DNA from: Paratinospora sagittata | Lineage: Eukaryota; Streptophyta; Magnoliopsida; Ranunculales; Menispermaceae | Assembly: GCA_035771175.1 (NCBI GenBank) | Contig: CM069607.1 | Coordinates: forward strand, 4,866,001-4,930,000 | Reading direction: 5' to 3' | DNA length: 64,000 bases | Shown: piece after piece, positions 35,716 to 48,825 of the stretch | How the letters are laid out: each line of letters begins with the position of its first letter | Position numbering within the stretch: the first letter of the stretch is position 1 | The notes under the pieces: generated by a model | The model's input: only the letters and a program-made list of their open reading frames with translations | Told to the model about the DNA's origin: nothing | Database searches by the model: none | Position numbers and translations under genes: made by a program

Positions 35716-38700
35716 ATGGCTGCACCTCGAAGAATAAACACCAAGTTTGTGAGTGATCTCATAAGGGACACTGAACCTGCTGAGCAGACACAATCGACAT
35801 TCGAATCTCAGCCGACGGAGCAAGAACATGTAAATCAAACAGTGAATGTTGACTCTGCTGGAACAGAGAACGTCCAACCTACAGCAGTTCCAACCCCTGG
35901 AATTATTTTGGGACTAGAGATGATGGCTGAATTTGTGAAGCAAGTCGTGGAACAGGTGACCAGACAGATGCCTCAACCTCAACTGAATCCAACAATTGTG
36001 GTGCAGAATGAAACAAGAGCTCGAAACATCATGAGACCTGAAGAAAAGGAATGGGCAGATCAATTGAAAGATTTCCAACGTATGCATCCGTCGAAATTTG
36101 AAGGCAAACCAGATCCAACGGAAGCTGACAAGTGGTTCCAGGAGGTTCAGGAACACTTGGAAGTTCTGGGAGTAACTGGTCCAAGAATGGTGGCAATTGC
36201 GGCTCACCAATTCATAGGTGAGGCCAAACATTGGTGGAGAATGGTTAAAGAAAGTCCTACAGTGGATGTGAACACTATGACCTGGGCGACTTTTGAAGAA
36301 ATATTTTATGATAAATTATTTCCCAAAGCGAACAGAAAAGAACTACAATCTGAATTTGTGAGACTGATACAGAGGAACATGACAGTGGCAGAATATGAGG
36401 CAAAGTTTATCGAACTTTCCAGATTTGCTCGTGAACTGGTCGCCAATGAACAGATGAAAGCGAGTAGATTTGCAGAAGGTCTCAAAATGGAGATTAGAAA
36501 GGTGGTTGTTCCGATGAATCTGGAGACTTACAAAAAGGTAGTTGAACGAGCCCTATTAGTAGAAAGAGAACTGAACCTACAAGAAACAATACGGAACAGG
36601 AACAAAAGGCCTCAAGGACAGAATTCTGATTACCAGAGTAATCACAACAAGAGGCAGAATCTGAATAATTTCGGTGGCAATGGTAATACGTGGAACAGAA
36701 ACACGTTCAACAATGGGAACCAGTAGAACAGGGGACAGAATCGCAACAACGGATCAGGAGGGTCTAGGCATAATGGTGGACAACAGCTGCAGCAAAATAA
36801 TATTCGTGCACCCCAACAAAATAGAAATCAAGTAGTAGATACGAGACTTTGCTTCAAATGCAACCGACCGGGTCATTTGGCACGAAACTGTACTATGCAA
36901 GGAGTTCGACAAAATTTTCGTCCGGGCAACTGGCAAAACAACAACAATGTGCAAGGACAAAATCAAGCCAATCGTCCAAACTATAATCAAAATCAAATTC
37001 AAAATCAAAATCAAGGCAGAGTCTTTGCAATGACAGAAGGAAATCCTGAACAAGAAGTTGGTACAAACGAAGTGGTGGAAGGTACATTCATTTTATTTCA
37101 TGTTACAGTTAAAGTCTTGTTCGATTCTGGAGCATCAAGGTCTTTTATTTCTGAAAACTTAGCCAGGAAACTACAACTTTCTACTGTACCTTTATCTGTC
37201 GTTATGAAGATTTAAACACCAGTAGGAGTAAACGTCCCAACAACTGAAAAATGTAGTTGTGACCTTAAAATTAATGATAAGCTGATTTCAGCTGAATTGA
37301 TACTCTTACCCATTAATGATTATGATGTAATCTTGGGTATGGATTGGTTATCTGAATACCAAGCCCAGATCGACTGCCTTCGAAAGAAGATTACCTTGCG
37401 ATTACCTTCGGGAGAGTTGTTGAAAATCTATGGGGATAAAAACAAAATCCCGAGGAATATCATGTCCGCACTTCTCGAATCTGTGAATCAAAAAGAAGAA
37501 TTCAAAACCTTAACAACAGTCGAGCCTCTAAAGACCATGAGGAATTTAGAAGAGTGCTTGGTGGTTAGAGATTTCCCTGAAGTGTTTCCCGAAGAATTAC
37601 CAGGATTACCTCCTAAGCGGGAAGTAGAGTTCAAGATAGAACTGTACCCTGGAACAGCCCCCATAGCCATGTCACCCTACAGAATGGCCCCTGGCGAACT
37701 AATCGAACTAAGGACCCAACTTGATGACCTTAGTGCGAAGGAATTTATCCAGCCGAGTGAATCACCCTGGGGAGCACCAGTATTGTTTTCCAAAAGGAAA
37801 GATGGGTCGATGAGACTGTGTATTGACTATAGAAAATTAAATCAAGTCGCAGTCAAGAACAAGTACCCCCTTCCCAGAATAGATGATTTGTTCGATCAAC
37901 TGAAGGGAGCAACTTGTTTTTCCAAGATCGACCTAAGGTCCGGTTATCACCAACTTAGAATCAAAGAGTCAGATATACCGAAGACAGCATTCAGGACTAG
38001 GTATGAACACTTTGAATTCAGAGTCATGCCATTTGGACTCACTAATGCACCAGCAGCATTTATGGACCTAATGAATAGGACGTTTAGGCCTCATCTAGAT
38101 AAATTTGTAGTGGTATTTGTTGATGATATTTTGGTTTATTCGAAGACCAATGAGGAACATCAGGAACACCTTACAGTAGTTTTGGGAACATTGAGGCGAA
38201 ATGAATTGTATGCCAAATTTGAAAAATGTGAATTTTGGATGAAGTCAGTCAAATTTTTGGGCCATGTAGTGTCATCAGAAGGGATATCCGTAGATCCAAC
38301 AAAAGTTGAAGCAGTAATGAACTGGGAAAAGCCAAAATCTATGACAGAAATTAGAAGCTTTCTGGGACTAGCTGGTTACTATAGAAGATTTATTCTAAAT
38401 TTTTTGAGACTAGCTGAGCCTATGACAAGGCTAACAAGGAAGGATGCCAAATTTAGTTGAAGAGACGATTAACCACAACCCCAATATTGATCACTCCTGC
38501 AAGCGGAGTCGGTTATGTTATTTACACTGATGCTTCTAAGAATGGTCTTGGCGTTGTTCTGATGCAGGAAGGTAAAGTGGTTGCATATGCTTCTAGGCAA
38601 CTGAAGACTCATGAACAGAATTACCCGACTCATGATTTAGAATTGGCTGTTATTGTATTTTCCTTGAAGATATGGAGACACTATCTTTATGGAGAGAAAT

Positions 38701-40375
38701 TTGATTTATACTCTGATCATAAGAGTTTGAAGTACATTTATACACAAAAAGAGTTAAATTTGAGGCAAAGGAGATGGATGGAATTGCTGAATGATTATGA
38801 TTTTCAGCTGCATTATCACCCAGGGTAAGCCAACGTAGTCGCAGATGCTTTAAGTCAAAAATCGTATAAGAACGATGCAGAAAAAGCCCAGATGTACCAA
38901 TTGATTGAAGATTATAACTTGGGCGTACAAAAAGGTGAAAATCAGATTTTCTTATATAATATGAGCTGCAAGCCAGACCTACTCCATCAAATTAAGGAAG
39001 GCCAAGCTCAGGATAGAAAACTGATAAAATGGGTGGCAGATGCAAGAGCCAATAATGGAAATGCAAATTTCAAAATCGACTCAGAAGGGTTATTAAGGTT
39101 CAGAGACTGAATTTGTGTACCCAGAATTGAAGAAATTAAAAAGATCTTATTTGATGAGGCACATCAGACTAAATACACTTTACATCCTGGAGGAGATAAG
39201 ATGTACCAAAATTTGAAGAAAAATTACTGGTGGAAAGGTATGAAAAGAGATGTGGCCGAACATAAAAGACCGTCTGGATTGTTACAACCTTTAGAAATCC
39301 CTGAATGGAAATGGGATAACATAGCAATGGATTTCGTCGGAGCACTTCCTAGAAATCAGAAAGGGAGGATAAGGTTTGGGTAATAGTGGATCGACTTACT
39401 AAAGTGGCACACTTCTTACCTATTAAATCCACAGATACGATTAGTAAACTGGGTGAGCTGTATGTAAAAGAGATTGTGAAGCTACACGGAGTACCCAAAT
39501 CGATAGTGTCAGATAGAGATGCCTTATTCACATCTCAATTCTGGCGGAGCTTACAGCGGGAATTGGGAACCAAATTAACCATGAGCACCGCCTATCATCC
39601 TCAGACAGATGGTCAATCCGAAAGGGTTATTCAGATCTTAGAAGACATGTTGAGAGCTTGTGTACTAGATTTCAAGGGAAACTGGAGTAAATACTTACAC
39701 CTAGCAGAGTTTGCTTATAACAATAGTTACCAGGCAAGTATACAAATGGCTCCATATGAAGCTCTATATGGACGACCATGTAGGTCACCACTGTGTTCGG
39801 CCGATTGGGAAGATAAGGTATTTTCAGGACCTGATATGATAATGGAAATGAACGAAAAAGTGAAGTTGATCCAGAAAAGGCTAGTTACTGCACAGAGTAG
39901 GCAGAAGAGCTACGCAGATAAGAGGCGCCGACCCCTAGAGTTCCAAAAAGGTGATAAGGTATTTTTGATAATAAGCCCTCAAAAAGGCATCATGAGGTTT
40001 GGTAAGAAAGGGAAGTTATCGCCGCGATTCATCGGTCCGTTCAAGATCAGTGATCGAATTGCAGAGAATGCTTACAAACTAGAATTACCAACTAGTTTAT
40101 CCGCCATTCACAACGTATTCCATGTATCGATGTTGCGAAAATATGAACCAGACCCTTCCCACACCATCGATTGGAAAGACGTAAAAGTACAAGCTGATGC
40201 CACCTATGAAGAAGGACCCTTACAGATCCTAGATTGGAAAGTTCATAGCTTGAGGAACAAAGACATCCCATTAGGTAAAGTATTGTGGAAGCATCATGGA
40301 GTTGAAGAAGCCACTTGGCACCTGAAAGTGAAATGAAAGCCAAATACGCCGACTTATTCCAAAGAACACTCTAGG
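35716..40375 (+). pseudogene. gag-pol of gypsy element 1 (multiple disabling lesions)
   Basis: The order is Gag with zinc knuckle CFKCNRPGHLARNC, aspartic protease (DSGAS), reverse transcriptase (FVDDILVYS), RNase H (YTDAS), integrase, chromodomain-like tail. Compared with element 2 it has in-frame stops at 36724-36726, 37213-37215, 38826-38828 and 39108-39110, a 34-bp frameshifting deletion near 38456, and a 42-bp in-frame deletion near 39260 that removes the two Cys of the integrase HHCC zinc site. It also has single-base deletions near 39364 and 40320. It cannot supply its own proteins. Confidence 0.92.
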
Positions 40376-40465
40376 TTTCGAGATACTACTGGTCAACAGT
40401 GGAAAAGTTGAACGACAGCAAGTAAGTAAGCTTATACTTTAATTTCTGGACGAAATTTCTTTTAA

Positions 40466-40476
40466 GACGGGAAGAA
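40466..40476 (+). other. Polypurine tract, element 1
   Basis: GACGGGAAGAA directly precedes the 3' LTR start TGTAATACCC. This is the expected plus-strand priming site; the identical tract occurs before the 3' LTR of element 2. Confidence 0.75.
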
Positions 40477-41403
40477 TGTAATACCCAGAAAAAAAGGGCC
40501 TGTCAATATATTCAAAGACACTCTCGAACACCTCATCGAAGGTAGTTGGAGGAAATTGCTGAAGAATTCCAAAAACTATATATAAATAATAATAATAAAA
40601 ATGTTGCACAAGAAAGTTTAATTCGATTAAAACAAAAATAAATAAATAAAAATGTATCATTATCATAAGGAGATGATGAACAGTGTGTGTGTATGTATTG
40701 CTAGCAAATTAATCAAATAACGAACTTACGACATTGTGATCTTCTGGGTGGAAACAGGGGTGAATGATCCCATTTATGTCAAGATACAGATTATCTGTAA
40801 TACCTAGAAAAAATAAAAATAAAAAAATAAAAAAAAAAGATTTCAAACATGATCCGGAAATCTCACCGAGATCTCGCCGAAAATCCTTCGCGTCTCACTC
40901 TCTCTAAACCCAATCGCACAATCTCGCCCTTTCGAAACCAACGCACTCGTCTTCCTCTCGAAACCCTCTCTCTTCCCTCTTCTTTTCTCCGCCAGCGCAT
41001 ACCGCGACTCATCGCCGCTGCAACTCCTCACCGCCTCTGCTCTCTCGCCAGGTCTCTCTCTCAACTCTCTGCTCAAAACTCCAGTACCTGGAAACCCTCA
41101 TCTCGCCGCCCTCCGCCACAGATCTCGCCGCCCTATCTCTTTATCTTCTCCGCCACTGATCTTGCTGCTCTCTCTCTTTTCTCTTCGCCGATCTCTAGCC
41201 ATGCTCCGATCTCTCTTCTCCGATCTCTCGCTCTCACTCCCTCTGCTCTCTGCACCTCGCCCTCACTCTCTTCTCCTTCTCTTCTTCTCTTTTCTTTCCT
41301 TTTTTTTTTCTCTCTCTCTCCCCTGTTTTCTTCCTTCCGCCCTGCAACTCATTTTATTTTTATTTTTATTTTCTTTTTCTTTTCTTTTAAACAACTGACA
41401 TGT

Positions 41404-41445
<42 letters not shown>

Positions 41446-43207
41446 CATACAATATCACACATACAAGTGTATTTTATTATTTTTATTATTTTTTAAGCAA
41501 CCAAAATGTTGTATAATATATTTATATATATATATATATCATACATACAATACATTATTTTTTTTTTAAACATTGCAATTCAAGTATTATTAATTTTTTA
41601 AGCAACCAAAATGTTATATAATATATATATATCATACATACAATACGTTAATTATTATTGTTTTTAAACATTGCAACTCAATTGTTATTATTTTTTTAAG
41701 CAACCAAAATGTTGTATAATATATATATATATATATATCATACATACAATAGCACATATAATATATTAGATTATGGTATATCATATTTTACGTTTTTACT
41801 ATCTAGATCATCATATTATATCAGGTGGAAGTTTATTAGCTAAGTTATATTATATGTATAATGTGACCACCACCATACAACATAGACATGTATGCACATT
41901 ATATTAATATAATATAATACAAAACAAGTGATTAACGTGTGATTTATGCGTGGATAGGTTGATAACGCCCAACGTCGAGGAATCTCAACACTTTTGGAAT
42001 TTAGCGATTCAGGTGTAGATGATTCTAGGCCTTCATAATATTTTATTTGATATATAGATAGGAATGTTAAATTAATTAGGTCCATAGTATTATTAGATTG
42101 CTTATGCATGCCTATTGTACATGATTATATGTATGCAATGTTGTGATTGTTTAACCATGATGATATGTGTGTTAACATGATTTTTATTCTGATCAAATGA
42201 TAATTGGATGCATGAAATTCATGTAGTAGTTAAATTCATTTATAAATTATAATGCCTGATAATGAAATGTATGATTTGGAATATTGGCATAGTGAATGCG
42301 TGAACACTATTATAATTGACTTTGTGACATGATACCATGTGTAGTGGAGTTGAATATATTTTATGAATGTACTTAATATCGTGCTTATACCGTACGTATG
42401 GCGTGACATCAGTAAAGAACACGATTAAGATAAGAATCACACATATGAGTCAGTTATTCTAAGGAATATCGCCAATGTTCTAATTTTTGGGCTGTGCCAC
42501 CCTGAGTTTGATTTTTCTAAAGTTACGTGATTTAGAACGTGATGAAATTCTCGACTCAAACAATCTAATGTTGCAACGATTAATGTGTGAAACTTGTTTG
42601 TAATGTTCTTGTGTATGTATCACAATAAAATATTGTGAATTGTTTCGGTGACCCACTGGGCTTTCAAGCTCACCCCTATTTTTTTACTTAGAAAATAAGA
42701 TCGCAAGTTCGTGACGTAGTTCAGTGTAGTAGGGGTGAGTTTAATTAATTAATTAGCATTGTGGTGATAGGACTGAACCTTTTATTTAATTTTTAAAGGT
42801 TTATTATTTAAAAAATTGTATTGATAATTGAAATTCAATGAATATTATTACGGTCAGTAAAGACCCTGTGATTTATTTCACGTGTAAATGCCTTGAAATA
42901 GAATTCAGTAATTCTATTTGATGATTGTATTTTAATGTTGTATCCATAATGGATGGACAAAGGCAAGTACCATCGTATGAAGATAAATATTGTATGAAGA
43001 TTTAAAGGTATTCGTTTATTTTAACCAGTAAGTTGGTTGGAAAAATATAAACTCATAGTTTTACAAATTTTACTATCTATATAATGGTTATAGGTTAAGA
43101 TAGACGGATAAGAGTAACGTCTCGATTTTCAGTGATATTTTTATATAAAATTAAAATATTCATTATTTTACAAAAAAAAATTAAGTTTTGAAAACCGGTG
43201 TGTTACA
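40477..43207 (+). repeat. 3' LTR of gypsy element 1
   Basis: Begins TGTAATACCCAG with the same ~320-bp extra module as its 5' LTR (second start-like motif near 40796). In its right half it shares features with the 3' LTR of element 2 rather than its own 5' LTR: a ~10-bp loss (CATGCAGGTA) before ACTTAGAAAATAAG near 42687 and the ending CGGTGTGTTACA. Ends at 43207 in CA. Confidence 0.88.
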
Positions 43208-43285
43208 GATAGGTAGCGAAAATTGTTGGCCAAATGTAACATGTTGCAGGATATGATAGATGAAAAGCTTTCTATCTATTTTTGA
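43208..43285 (+). pseudogene. SAC3B tail after gypsy element 1
   Basis: The last ~25 codons of SAC3B (KLLAKCNMLQDMIDEKLSIYF then TGA at 43283-43285). The first five bases are the target-site duplication. GGTTGCG has become GGTAGCG. It is followed by the usual SAC3B 3' flank and the convergent PP2C. Nonfunctional without the upstream gene. Confidence 0.88.
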
Positions 43286-43806
43286 CATGCTTGTTTCTGT
43301 CTTATGATAAACCTTATTTTCTTTCTTGTACCATTTTCCTGTACAATATAGTTGCTCTTTTCTCTGGAGGTTGTGTTGACCGGCTTCGATAGTTGCAAAA
43401 TCCTGAAACTAAACATGTTGTAATTTTATTAAGGATTGAATAAAAAGGAAAGATATTTTGACTGATATCATGGGTTTTTTCTAGTCTATTGACTTGATTA
43501 TTGATTTCCTTTCTAGTGTTCTGAACCATGCGCATTTGACTGTATTTTTTATTGATTAGGAGCTTAACATAATTGTCACAAAGTCTGAAATCAAAGTTAC
43601 CTCTCGGATAAAGTTTCGTCTAGAGAGATTTGATCATATTACACTATTTTGAATAATCAACAAAAAGAGAGCAGAAAAGTGTGCCCTTTTTCTGGATTTA
43701 TATGTATGGTTGTGCCATCAGCAGATCCTGTCCAGCTGATGGTAACTGCAAATTCAAAGTGAAAAAGACAAACAGATTTAAGAGAGCAGATGGATTTTTG
43801 CCTCTT

Positions 43807-45184
43807 TCATACATTGTTTAGGTCCCTAATGTATACAACCATGATTGTGATATCATCTGTTTCCCCATATTTTTGTAGCCATAACTTGTATGATTCTCCG
43901 GCAATAGCGGCACAAGCATCCCGAGGATCTCTATACCTCGCTACCTACACAGAGAGAAGAGAGTTGTAAAGAAGAAAACCAAGACATTATCATTTACAGA
44001 TATAGGAGAAAGATAGATATATAGATAGATGCTTGGACTTGGAAGTGTGTTTTGGATTTTTGTCTCCAAATCCTCCACTCTTGAAAAGTAATATGAGTTG
44101 GGTTTTTTTATCAGGAAAGAAAACAAAACTACATGATTGTTGAATTGCTTTGGAGTCAAGTTAACAAAGAACCAAACTCAGAAAATTTGTAAGTTTGATA
44201 ACTTTTAACATTTAAAAAATTGATAATACTAAAGCTACCAGTTCATCTTTATTAGAAATTTATCAGTGATGTTACCATGTTGACTACTGCTTGGCTTGAG
44301 AGATACTGAAAAACACCATCACTAGCAACCACAAAGAACAGATGATGATTAGGCACGAGTTGAACAATAGACACCTCTGGAACAGCTATAACACCAATTG
44401 TCTCAGCTATATGGTCTCCTACGCTCCTTGAAAATGCTGCTCCTGGGTACTCCTTATCCTGTAACCAAACCCTAGGTGGATCATCATCTTCTTCCTCATC
44501 ACCCCAGGCTTTAACATTATGATCCTGATGCCCTTCTATCTGACCAAGTGTCAAAACTCTTGCACCACAAAGCTTCAACCTCTCAAACTCATCCTCTCTA
44601 TATGGTGTCTGGTCATTTGATTGGTACATTGCACAAATGCGATTCCCATACTTAGCTGCAATCACAGCTCTGGAGTCGCCCACATTAGCCAAGAAAAGGG
44701 TATTGCCTTTAACAAGAACCGTAATTGCTGTTGTACCACTCATTGTATCATTAATTTCACTATCATGGAGTGGGTAGTTTGTGGCTTGGAACGCTGAGTT
44801 ATAAGCTTTTACTGGGTCTTCTTGCAATGTAGGATCACTCGAAAGGATTTCTAAGAGCTTATCTCTGACAAAATGTGAACACTTAGCACCAAATCTGCCA
44901 TGCCCATCAAAGACCCCAAAGAAATGAAGATTTGGGTTGTCTTGGAGCTGGGTTTTTAAACAGAAACTGTCTTGGTTTTCATTATCTGGCGAGTGTGGAT
45001 AGTAGCCTCTGTGTGTGAAAGATGAGTATTCTAAGTTGAAGTTGTGGGAAGGAACATGAACTGATTCCAATGGCGTCTCTGTAAGTAAGTGTCTATGGCC
45101 TTCATGTCGATGGGCCAGTTGAATCTCTTGTGAATTACCATTAGAGGAACTACGCTAGTAAAACCACGAATGGCAGCACCCCAT
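43807..45184 (-). pseudogene. PP2C-1 pseudogene with early stop codon
   Basis: Same structure as the intact PP2C-1 (exons 44276-45184 and 43807-43944, same exon lengths of 909 and 138 nt), but codon 10 is TAG (45155-45157) right after MGCCHSWFY. A long open frame remains downstream with all catalytic motifs intact (FDGHG, VGDSRAV, SRSVGD, ASDGVF), so only the N terminus is broken. Translation from an internal start is possible but unsupported. Its 5' flank is truncated 100 bp upstream at 45282 by a deletion junction. Confidence 0.82.
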
Positions 45185-45732
45185 CTCTTGCTTGAACAAA
45201 ATGAAAACACTTTTACCTGTGTTAGAGCACGAAAACCTATTAAGAAGAAAGGTGATGGACAAATAAAATCTTAGGCAGAATTGAGTATAAGTAGAGTTGA
45301 GGTGTAGGTCTCGAGTTCGAGCCTGAGCGTGTTCTCATTTATCCGTCCTTGTTGAGAGGGTCAGCCTAAACGCTTCTCTAATGCTAGAGTTTGAAAGGAT
45401 TAGTCTCACTTAAAAGAAATGAGGATAGCTCTCGGGAGCTAAAAAATCTATAATAAAAAAATGAAGAAGTACTAATTAAGGCTGTAACAAAAAAATTGAA
45501 AAAAATATCATATTTAATTAACTCAACTCAATTAAACCTTTAATGTTAACATATTTTACGATTAATGATCAAAATAGAATTAGAGAAATAAGTAAAATAA
45601 TATAAAGAAAAATAAAAATTAAGGCATTACACTTTTAAGTATAATAGATGTTTAGACCTTGATCGGACGTTATAATAATATTGTTGAATGGGTAAATCAT
45701 ATGTCAACATTAAACAAACTCTCCACAACCTG

Positions 45733-45896
45733 TTAACTTAAGTTGTTGATATATACAATGATGATGGTTATGTCGTCTGTTCTAGAGGTACGCTCAAGCC
45801 ATCGCCTGTATGATTCTCCTGCTACGAATGCACACGCATCCCGAGGATCAGTGTATGTTCCAACCTTCATATAAGAAACAAAAGTAAGAAATTGGA

Positions 45897-45934
<38 letters not shown>

Positions 45935-47942
45935 CGATTTGACCATCGATAGCTGCTAACAATTAAAGGGGAATAATAGACTATTTTTTGCAAAAGTTCC
46001 AAAACTAACATTTTAGATTTTATAGTCATTATTGTCTAAAATTTAAAAACTTACTATAATGTGAGTATAATAATTTAAGTAATTTAATAAATCTTCGTTT
46101 ATCTTTGTATCTTAAATATTTGGATATGCTTTGTGATCTCTCTATTTTATTTTTTCCGATACAACACACAATTGCTTTCAAAAAAATAAAAAATACAAAA
46201 CACATTCATGCCATTTTGCTTGTAAAGAACATTAATATACTTAATTAAAAAATATTAATTTGGTTACATATGTAACCTAATATTATTTCCAATTGAAATA
46301 TCAAAATAAAATAAAATTAATCAATTATTAAAATCACGTGAAAATGAATGGTAAAACTTAACATAGGATAAGGATAATAAGAAAATCTTGTATAATCCAC
46401 TTTTTATAAATTGCCTATTAGGCCAATTATACTTTATAAAAATAGGATATTAGGCAATAAAAAAATAACATGTAAACAAATTAAATATAGCAAAACATTA
46501 AAAAAATAAGATTTAAAAAAAACATAGTTAAGAAATGTAAAAGTGTAGCCCCAATTACAAATAAAATGAGAAAAACTGGATTAAGGTAATTTGAACATAT
46601 ATAACAAAAATCTTTAGACACTTGAGTTAAGGTACCTCCAATTGCAGATAAAATGAGAAAAACTTAATTAAGGTAATTTGGACATATATGACAACGATCT
46701 TTAGACACTTGAGTTAAGAAAAAGTAAACTATTAACAATTAACGGTAACAATAAAGACATAAATTAAAAAAAAAAACATAAATTAAGAACAATATAACTA
46801 TTTGTAATTTAAATATCAATTTACTTTTTGTAACGTATAGTCTAGAAAGTATATTAATTCAGTTGATCTCATGTAAGTTTTTTTTTTTTTTAAATGATTT
46901 TATATAAGCTTGTAGTAAAGTGAAACCAAAGAAATAGATTTACTTAGCCGATAAGTAATTAGATAAAAACTTAATTGAGATGGAGTAGCATAATAAAGTG
47001 ACCTAGCAAATGAACAATTAAACTGAAATATAAATCCTTGACAATATAATAATAAAACAGTTCCAAAAACAATACCATATGAACAAGTGTTTGGTTGGAG
47101 AGAAAATCAAAAACCCCATCACTACCAATCACAAAGAACTGGTGATTTGGCTTCAGCTTCACCACTGTAACCTCTGCCTCTGCAATCACTCCACTTTTCC
47201 AAGCCATTGAGTCCCCCAAACTCCTCGAAAAAGCTAACGTGGCCCATCCCCCATTTTCCTCTACCCAAATCCTTGGTGGGTGCTCAATTCCATCTTCTTC
47301 TTCTTCTTCTTCTTCACCATCTTCTCCTCTTTCTTCTTCACCTTCTGCTTCTTCTGCCTCTATTAACAACCTCTGCAACCGACTCGAACTCATCACAATA
47401 GCACCACACTTCCTCAACCTCTCATACTCGTCTTCTCTCGACGGCTTATGATCCCTCGACATCTCCTCCGCAACCACAAGGTTCCAAATCTTCTCTCCAA
47501 TCACCGCTCTCGAATCCCCCACATTCGCCACAAACAACGTGTTCCCCATCACAAGAACAGTGATTGAAGTAGTGCCACTCGATCTATCGTCAATCTGGCT
47601 TTCGTGCAGCTCAGAATTGGTCGCTAGAATCGCAGAACTTAGGGCTTTTTCTGGGTCTTCTACCAATTTGGGGTCGCCGGAAAGGATTTCGACGAGCCTG
47701 GTGCTGACGAAGTTGGAGCAGTCGGCGCCGATCTCGCCGTGGCCGTCGAAGACGCCGAAGAAGTGGAGATTAGGGTTGTTTTGGATGTGGGTTTTGATGC
47801 AGAGGCTGTCTTGGTTCTTGCGGGTAGGGTTGCCGGGGTAAAAGCCACGGTGGGTGAAGGAGGAGTATTGGAGGAGTAAGTTGTGGGAAGGAACTGTGGT
47901 GGATTTTAATGGCGTTCCTGTGAGCAAGTGAAGACAGCCCAT
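45733..47942 (-). CDS. PP2C-family protein phosphatase, second type (PP2C-2), intact
   Basis: Exons 47076-47942 and 45733-45864, phase-0 intron of 1211 bp, 332 residues. Motifs: NQDS (43-46), FDGHG (65-69), VGDSRAV (141-147), SRSLGD (239-244), GSDGVFD (273-279), TDDIT in exon 2. It is related to PP2C-1 (same intron position, shared LLTGTPL and VPSHN N-terminal strings) but diverged. It has an acidic loop at about 195-219, rich in Glu with GEEERGED and EEEEEEDG, replacing the DEEEDDD of PP2C-1. The start is MGCLHL, again Gly2/Cys3 (possible acylation), right after an A20-like run on the transcript strand. Exon 1 is more GC-rich than its surroundings. It is the only complete PP2C-2 in the window. 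Confidence 0.88.
46545..46720. repeat. Two-copy tandem repeat in the PP2C-2 intron
   Basis: An ~88-bp unit (AATAAAATGAGAAAAACT, then TAAGGTAATTTG, CATATAT and ATCTTTAGACACTTGAG) occurs twice in a row. The same pair is present in the related intron at about 61875-62055. Confidence 0.75.
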
Positions 47943-48825
47943 TTTTTTTTTTTTTTTTTTTGAGAAGCTGAGTTGCAGCAGAGAAGGGTTTGTGAGATGG
48001 AATTAGAACAAAGAAGAGATGTGTTGTAACAGTTGAGGAAGATGTTAGAAGATTGAAGGTGGTGGGTGAATGTGGGAAAGTAAAGAATCTGGATTTACTT
48101 TCAGAATGGATAAGTATGTTGTAGGAAGGAAGAGGATGATGGAATGAGATATTCTAAGCCAATCTACGTAGTATTACCCTTTCAACTATAATAAAAGGTT
48201 TAAATGTCTTAATCGTCATTAAATTATTTATTACATATTTTTAAGACTTTAAAACATACAAATTTAATGAATACGAAGGTGTAACTACAGTAAACTATAT
48301 TTTTTGTAGTTTAAAAAATATTTTACGTTATATATATCAAGTAAACATACTGATTAAGATCTTTCGTGATCTAAGCTATAATACAACAATAAAAGTATAA
48401 CTACGTGTACAACTACATTATGACATTTAAGCGCGACAAAAAATTGAGTGTTAAAGGGTACAAGTATGAACAAATAATGCTTTATATTAATTAACATATA
48501 ACATGTTTGTACCTGATCTGGTTTGAGACACGGACAATATGTGCAAATCCTTACCCATATGTTTTGAAAACCATGTAGTCCTTTTTTTATTCATTTTGTC
48601 CTTTTCTACAACATAACATAAATTCTTTAAATTTATAATAAATGACAACAAAAGTATAATCTTTTACGACCATTATAATTATATGTAAAATATCTATATT
48701 ACTCATTTCATTAAGTAGAAATTGGGTATCCGATTTTTAAGCTTTTATCTAGACTCGGCCTAATTTTAAAAATGGACATAAGTTTTTTGTTGGTACCTAG
48801 TTCAATTTTAAAAAGATTTTGTTTA
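47943..48825. other. PP2C-2 upstream region
   Basis: Presumed 5' UTR and promoter of PP2C-2 (minus strand), starting with a 20-bp T run, followed by AT-rich sequence without coding potential. No other copy is present in the window because the paralogue at 63050 is cut by a copia element. Confidence 0.6.

Larger units (their letters stand above)
32137..43207 (+). mobile_element. Gypsy element 1: complete Tekay/Del-type chromovirus, defective
   Basis: 11.07 kb. LTRs at 32137-34912 and 40477-43207, PBS complementary to initiator Met tRNA, gag-pol with chromodomain-like C terminus, and a polypurine tract. A 5-bp target-site duplication GATAG flanks it (32132-32136 and 43208-43212), dividing the SAC3B sequence TCTGATAGGTTGCG. 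Very long LTRs, gag-pol order PR-RT-RH-IN and a C-terminal chromodomain-like segment point to the Tekay/Del lineage (family knowledge). Several lesions make it non-autonomous. Confidence 0.92.
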
